DNA of 26,557 bases from Paenibacillaceae bacterium UBA6304 (GTDB taxonomy: Bacteria; Bacillota; Bacilli; Paenibacillales; Paenibacillaceae): NCBI GenBank assembly GCA_002439285.1, contig DJTQ01000185.1, positions 1-26,557 of the forward strand, written 5' to 3'. The notes beneath the pieces were generated by a model that did no database searches, had not been told where the DNA came from, and saw only the letters and a program-made list of their open reading frames with translations. The position numbers were made by a program, and so were the translations under genes. Numbering within the stretch: the first letter of the stretch is position 1; each line of letters starts with the position of its first letter. Positions 24,260-26,557 of this stretch are shown piece after piece.

Positions 24260-24280
24260 CTATGAATTCAGGCTGCTCAA
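24260..24280 (-). other. Possible leader mini-ORF before the defence operon
   Basis: TTG AGC AGC CTG AAT TCA TAG, encoding MSSLNS, follows AAAGGAG at 8 nt and ends 32 bp before the GHKL start. It lies between the predicted -10 (24303-24308) and the first operon gene, so it would be in the transcript. It may be chance or a leader peptide. Confidence 0.2.
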
Positions 24281-24302
24281 TTTGACAACTCCTTTCTACA
24301 TA

Positions 24303-24308
24303 ATTATA
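24303..24308 (-). promoter_or_regulatory. Predicted -10 box of the defence operon promoter
   Basis: A perfect TATAAT on the minus strand, about 75 bp before the GHKL start. The -35 position (around 24326-24332) is T/C-rich and weak, so the promoter may be weak, activated or use another box. No second promoter was recognised inside the operon. Confidence 0.45.
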
Positions 24309-24567
24309 CAATACTCTTTAAGAAGGAAAAGTTAAAAAATGTTATCTACTGACACTGGAAGACAAAAATATGTTCCCCAGTGATTTAAAAATTCTCAAGT
24401 ACTATTTTGACGAGATTATTTTGGATTACACTGCTGATTTTTCATAAATGGCTCGATCAACTTACACTCTGCGTAAGTTGAATCCTTGATGCGATTTTTT
24501 ATTGTATTTCATTAATCAGTAGAAGTCCGGTAGAGACTAATCGAAAATCATTTTACAGATCTTTACA

Positions 24568-24657
24568 TCAACGAAGGACCTCCCCCTTCCCCCACTCCTT
24601 CCGCTCAAAATGATAACGCAACCTATACTCGCAAATCTCCCGCGTCCAGCGATGCAT
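24568..24657 (-). pseudogene. Short C-terminal-like gene fragment
   Basis: A 29-codon frame (MHRWTREICEYRLRYHFERK, then EWGKGEVLR) with the higher GC and charged/aromatic mix of native genes, ending in TGA at 24568. A stop lies four codons above the ATG and there is no ribosome site, so it looks like the 3' remnant of a longer gene. It sits at the right edge of the island. Family not recognised. Confidence 0.3.
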
Positions 24658-24689
24658 ACGAGCTATTTAAAGGCAGCATGACATATTAA

Positions 24690-24826
24690 CGGAAGCAAGG
24701 CTTAGATAAGGAAGCAATTAAGGTTAGAATCCTCTCTGTACTGAAAGATCGTCAACAGGTAAATAAATTGAAGGCGTGAAGATCATTGGTCACGGCAAAG
24801 CTGCAAGATACGTCCTGGATAAGTAA
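24690..24826 (+). pseudogene. Decayed gene fragment with a frameshift
   Basis: Two adjacent frames join into one protein-like tail: RKQGLDKEAIKVRILSVLKD RQQVNK in the first, then, after a shift near 24768, EGVKIIGHGKAARYVLDK ending in TAA at 24824-24826. The pattern suits the last helix and wing of a winged-helix domain. There is no start codon or ribosome site. It is probably the 3' end of a gene destroyed at the island edge; identity unknown. Confidence 0.35.
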
Positions 24827-25093
24827 CAGGATCTAACATTTAGAATACGTTCCATACATTTATATACATTTCAGCCTGAAAACCTTTATGGATAAAGAAG
24901 TACTTTATCTGACTAAAATGTCAGAACCTTATTTATTCATACATTTCCATTACATTTAACAGCCTATAGTTAGGTGGGAAACAAGAGGATACTACTGTTA
25001 TTAATAGTTGCATTGACATGCCATCTAATGAATTTAAGGAACTTAAATGCACTTCATTTGCAGACATAGTGCAAGTAATGCCTAATAAGGAAT

Positions 25094-25124
25094 CAAAAAA
25101 AGACACCCGCCTCCGCAAGTGTCT
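25094..25124 (-). terminator. Rho-independent terminator of the membrane protein gene
   Basis: On the minus strand, a stem GACACTTGC against GCGGGTGTC (9 pairs, two of them G-T; outer A-T) with a short GGAG loop, followed by seven T residues. It lies about 30 bp past the stop at 25152. Confidence 0.85.
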
Positions 25125-25151
25125 CCCACATATCCTTTTAAAGCTAAACCC

Positions 25152-25955
25152 CTAAATCTCCCTATGCGCCGTCTGCATCATCCCGTGAGCGGGATGCTCC
25201 TCATGATACTCATAATATTGCGACGGAATGGACGCATGCATTTGTGTATCCATTTGTGCTCCCGTCGGTACAGTCGATTGCTGATACGGCTCGTCCACAT
25301 ACATGATTCTGCGCTGAACCTGCATGAGTCCGTTCACGACGCGCAGCGCGATCCAGAAAAGGACCAGGCCAACGCCTACGTACAGCAGATATTGCTGGTT
25401 ATAAGTCCAGTCGATATGGAAATAACTGAACAAGCTATTTTCTAAAATATCAAGCTTCATTTCATTCATCAGAATGATATGCACGGCTGGAAGAGCAATG
25501 AATCCTAGTCCCAGTGCAATCACGGTTACCATAATGGCAAAGAATACAATACCTGTTACTAATCTTGAGATTACGAGCAACAGATTCCGGATGAAGAGCC
25601 CGCCCTCAAAGCCTTTCACCATTCGCATAAACCAGTTCCGCCCAGCTTCGGACGGTTGATTAGAGGTATTCGCAACGGAAGGAGCTGGTAACCCTAAGAT
25701 ATGTCTAATCATGCTTTGTTCAAAATTCACTATCCCATTCAACAGCTTGGCTACTCCGAAGAACAGCGGGATTCCGATAAATATCGGAGTTAATCCGATG
25801 GATAGGGCAAGCCCTGTGATCGCTACTGTAAAATAAATAATCCCTAACGGGAGAGATAGCAATAAGTAGAGGATCGTTGCATAGGTTTTGGGATTAAACA
25901 GCACCCAGTTCACCTTTCCCGCCCGCGACGTTGCCGTCGTTTCTGCTGCTTTCAT
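25152..25955 (-). CDS. Multi-pass membrane protein with PF13796-like sensor domain
   Basis: About 267 residues with several membrane helices in two related halves: ILYLLLSLPLGIIYFTVAIT with GLTPIFIGIPLFFG, and LVTGIVFFAIMVTVIALGLG with FIALPAVHII. That pattern is typical of the PF13796 putative sensor domain, which in other bacteria is fused to or encoded beside histidine kinases. Here no kinase is attached or adjacent. The soluble C-terminal tail (last ~45 residues) is rich in Met, His, Tyr and Gln (AQMDTQMHASIPSQYY, then EEHPAHGMMQTAH) and might bind metal or partners. I start at the ATG at 25955, 7 nt after AAGGGGTG; a TTG two codons earlier is too close to that site. A TATAAT box lies at 26006-26011. 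Confidence 0.8.
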   Translation of the reverse strand: MKAAETTATSRAGKVNWVLFNPKTYATILYLLLSLPLGIIYFTVAITGLALSIGLTPIFIGIPLFFGVAKLLNGIVNFEQSMIRHILGLPAPSVANTSNQPSEAGRNWFMRMVKGFEGGLFIRNLLLVISRLVTGIVFFAIMVTVIALGLGFIALPAVHIILMNEMKLDILENSLFSYFHIDWTYNQQYLLYVGVGLVLFWIALRVVNGLMQVQRRIMYVDEPYQQSTVPTGAQMDTQMHASIPSQYYEYHEEHPAHGMMQTAHREI

Positions 25956-26094
25956 ATTCAAACACCCCTTTTGACTTCATAAATCACGCTCAAAGTTATA
26001 AATACATTATATCTGCCTTATTTACGTGACATAACCGTCTTAAGGGGTGTCTGAACCTAGACTTTAGACTAGGGGCTGGCCTAGCTCATCCATA

Positions 26095-26514
26095 TTAACC
26101 CAAGAAAGCAATCGAACTTTTTACTTTCCTTGCGAAATCAATAGGATTGTCGATCGACTCCCAGTGGACATACATGAGCCGCGGTTTCTCAAACAGCCAG
26201 TGATTGTGAACCGCGGTTACTTTAATGCCGTTATTGCGGAGATTCGTCAGCAATTGGTTGACCTGACCTTGGAAGAGGGCTGTTTCCCCTAAACACAGTG
26301 CGCGGCCTGAACTATCCAAGGATTCAAACGAGAACAGTTGATAACGGATCAGAGGAGAGGTGGTTTTTCTCCCCAAAATGGTAGCATTTATTCTTCTGTT
26401 TCTACTTACAAAACAAACCGGGCCTTTAGTAATTTCATGTTCCGTTCCGCCTAAGATCGATGAGAACTGATTACATAATCTCCTAAAACGGGGGCTTGCC
26501 TTCACTTGTTCCAT
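26095..26514 (-). CDS. DUF1259 domain-containing protein
   Basis: A 139-residue protein without a signal peptide. It fits the DUF1259 (LppY/LpqO-like) family: ALCLGETALFQGQVNQLLTN (72-91), then GIKVTAVHNHWLFEKPRLMY (96-115) and VHWES, with His 103, 105 and 117 forming a conserved cluster. The family usually has two such repeats and a secretion signal; this is a single-repeat cytoplasmic version. The function is unknown. An AAAGGATG lies about 10 nt before the ATG at 26514. It is probably transcribed on its own, 139 bp before the membrane protein gene on the same strand; I saw no clear terminator between them. Confidence 0.8.
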   Translation of the reverse strand: MEQVKASPRFRRLCNQFSSILGGTEHEITKGPVCFVSRNRRINATILGRKTTSPLIRYQLFSFESLDSSGRALCLGETALFQGQVNQLLTNLRNNGIKVTAVHNHWLFEKPRLMYVHWESIDNPIDFARKVKSSIAFLG

Positions 26515-26557
26515 CAGTCGGGTTCATCCTTTCAATTCGTAATAAGAATTTAACTTC

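Larger units (their letters stand above)
24231..25092. other. Long stretch without an intact gene
   Basis: This stretch holds the defence operon promoter region, the mini-ORF, a 25-codon frame at 24370-24447 (+, start MFPSDLKILKYYFDEI, weak GGAAG site), a 9-bp hairpin at 24457-24481 without a T-run, and the two decayed fragments listed separately. From 24830 to 25092 I see AT-rich sequence with no convincing gene, RNA or repeat. It is best read as the scarred right flank of the inserted island. Confidence 0.5.

Noticed and set aside
24457..24481. 9-bp hairpin TCAACTTAC/GTAAGTTGA
   Set aside because: There is no T-run directly after it on either strand and no adjacent gene end, so it is not called a terminator.
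14700..24560. Search for att-type direct repeats, an integrase or a tRNA flanking the defence island
   Set aside because: By eye I found no matching repeat at the two edges, no recombinase gene and no tRNA-like sequence, so the insertion mechanism stays open.
24933..25118. 61-codon minus-strand frame reaching into the terminator
   Set aside because: It starts inside the terminator hairpin of the membrane protein gene and lacks a ribosome site.

Overview
The window looks like chromosomal DNA of a Gram-positive Bacillota, most likely Paenibacillus or a close relative. The evidence is the strong AGGAGG-type ribosome sites, frequent TTG starts, LplB/LplC-type sugar permeases beside a GntR-LacI repressor, several AraC regulators, Gfo/Idh/MocA oxidoreductases and a DUF6809-like protein. 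The genus is inferred, because no rRNA or other marker gene is present.

Region 1 (1-6145) is a carbohydrate uptake locus. A lipoprotein solute-binding protein (cut by the window edge) and two CUT1 permeases are read leftward from a promoter at about 2674-2702, with an exact catabolite-response (cre) match in the leader. An AraC regulator, a DUF1861 (MTP-1 family) putative sugar-active protein and an AraR-like GntR-LacI repressor follow. A 36-bp element overlapping the transporter promoter is repeated upstream of the repressor gene, and a related palindrome overlaps the repressor's own promoter, so this may be one regulon. No ATP-binding subunit is present; these systems usually use a shared MsmX-type ATPase.

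Region 2 (6168-11545) is a second sugar locus: an AraC regulator divergent from a four-gene operon of two canonical Gfo/Idh/MocA oxidoreductases, one atypical relative and a TIM-barrel isomerase/epimerase. The operon ends at a strong terminator. The set suggests oxidation, rearrangement and reduction of an unusual sugar, cyclitol or glycoside.

Region 3 (11564-14132) holds an aldo/keto reductase, a small membrane protein, a DUF6809-like protein and an antitoxin-first toxin-antitoxin pair. In that pair the antitoxin joins a Phd-like N-terminus to a HicB-like body, and the HicA-like toxin lacks the usual histidine. Three ATGTAC repeats at exact 9-bp spacing lie in its promoter region.

Region 4 (about 14128-24830) is an inserted defence island, visibly more AT-rich than the flanking sugar genes. 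One leftward operon, with several 4-bp overlaps, encodes a MutL/MORC-like GHKL ATPase, a Z1 helicase-like ATPase, a DUF4420 PD-(D/E)XK protein, an AIPR protein and a C5 DNA methyltransferase with a large insertion; a small unrecognised protein follows. This closely resembles the described MutL-Z1-DUF-AIPR ('Mza') systems and the MORC-linked restriction operons reported by Iyer, Abhiman and Aravind. Fragmentary genes flank it on both sides, as expected of an insertion hotspot. No integrase, tRNA or clear att repeat was found.

Region 5 (25093-26557) holds a PF13796-like membrane protein with a Met/His-rich tail and a DUF1259 protein, both on the minus strand. No tRNA, rRNA, CRISPR array or insertion sequence was seen.
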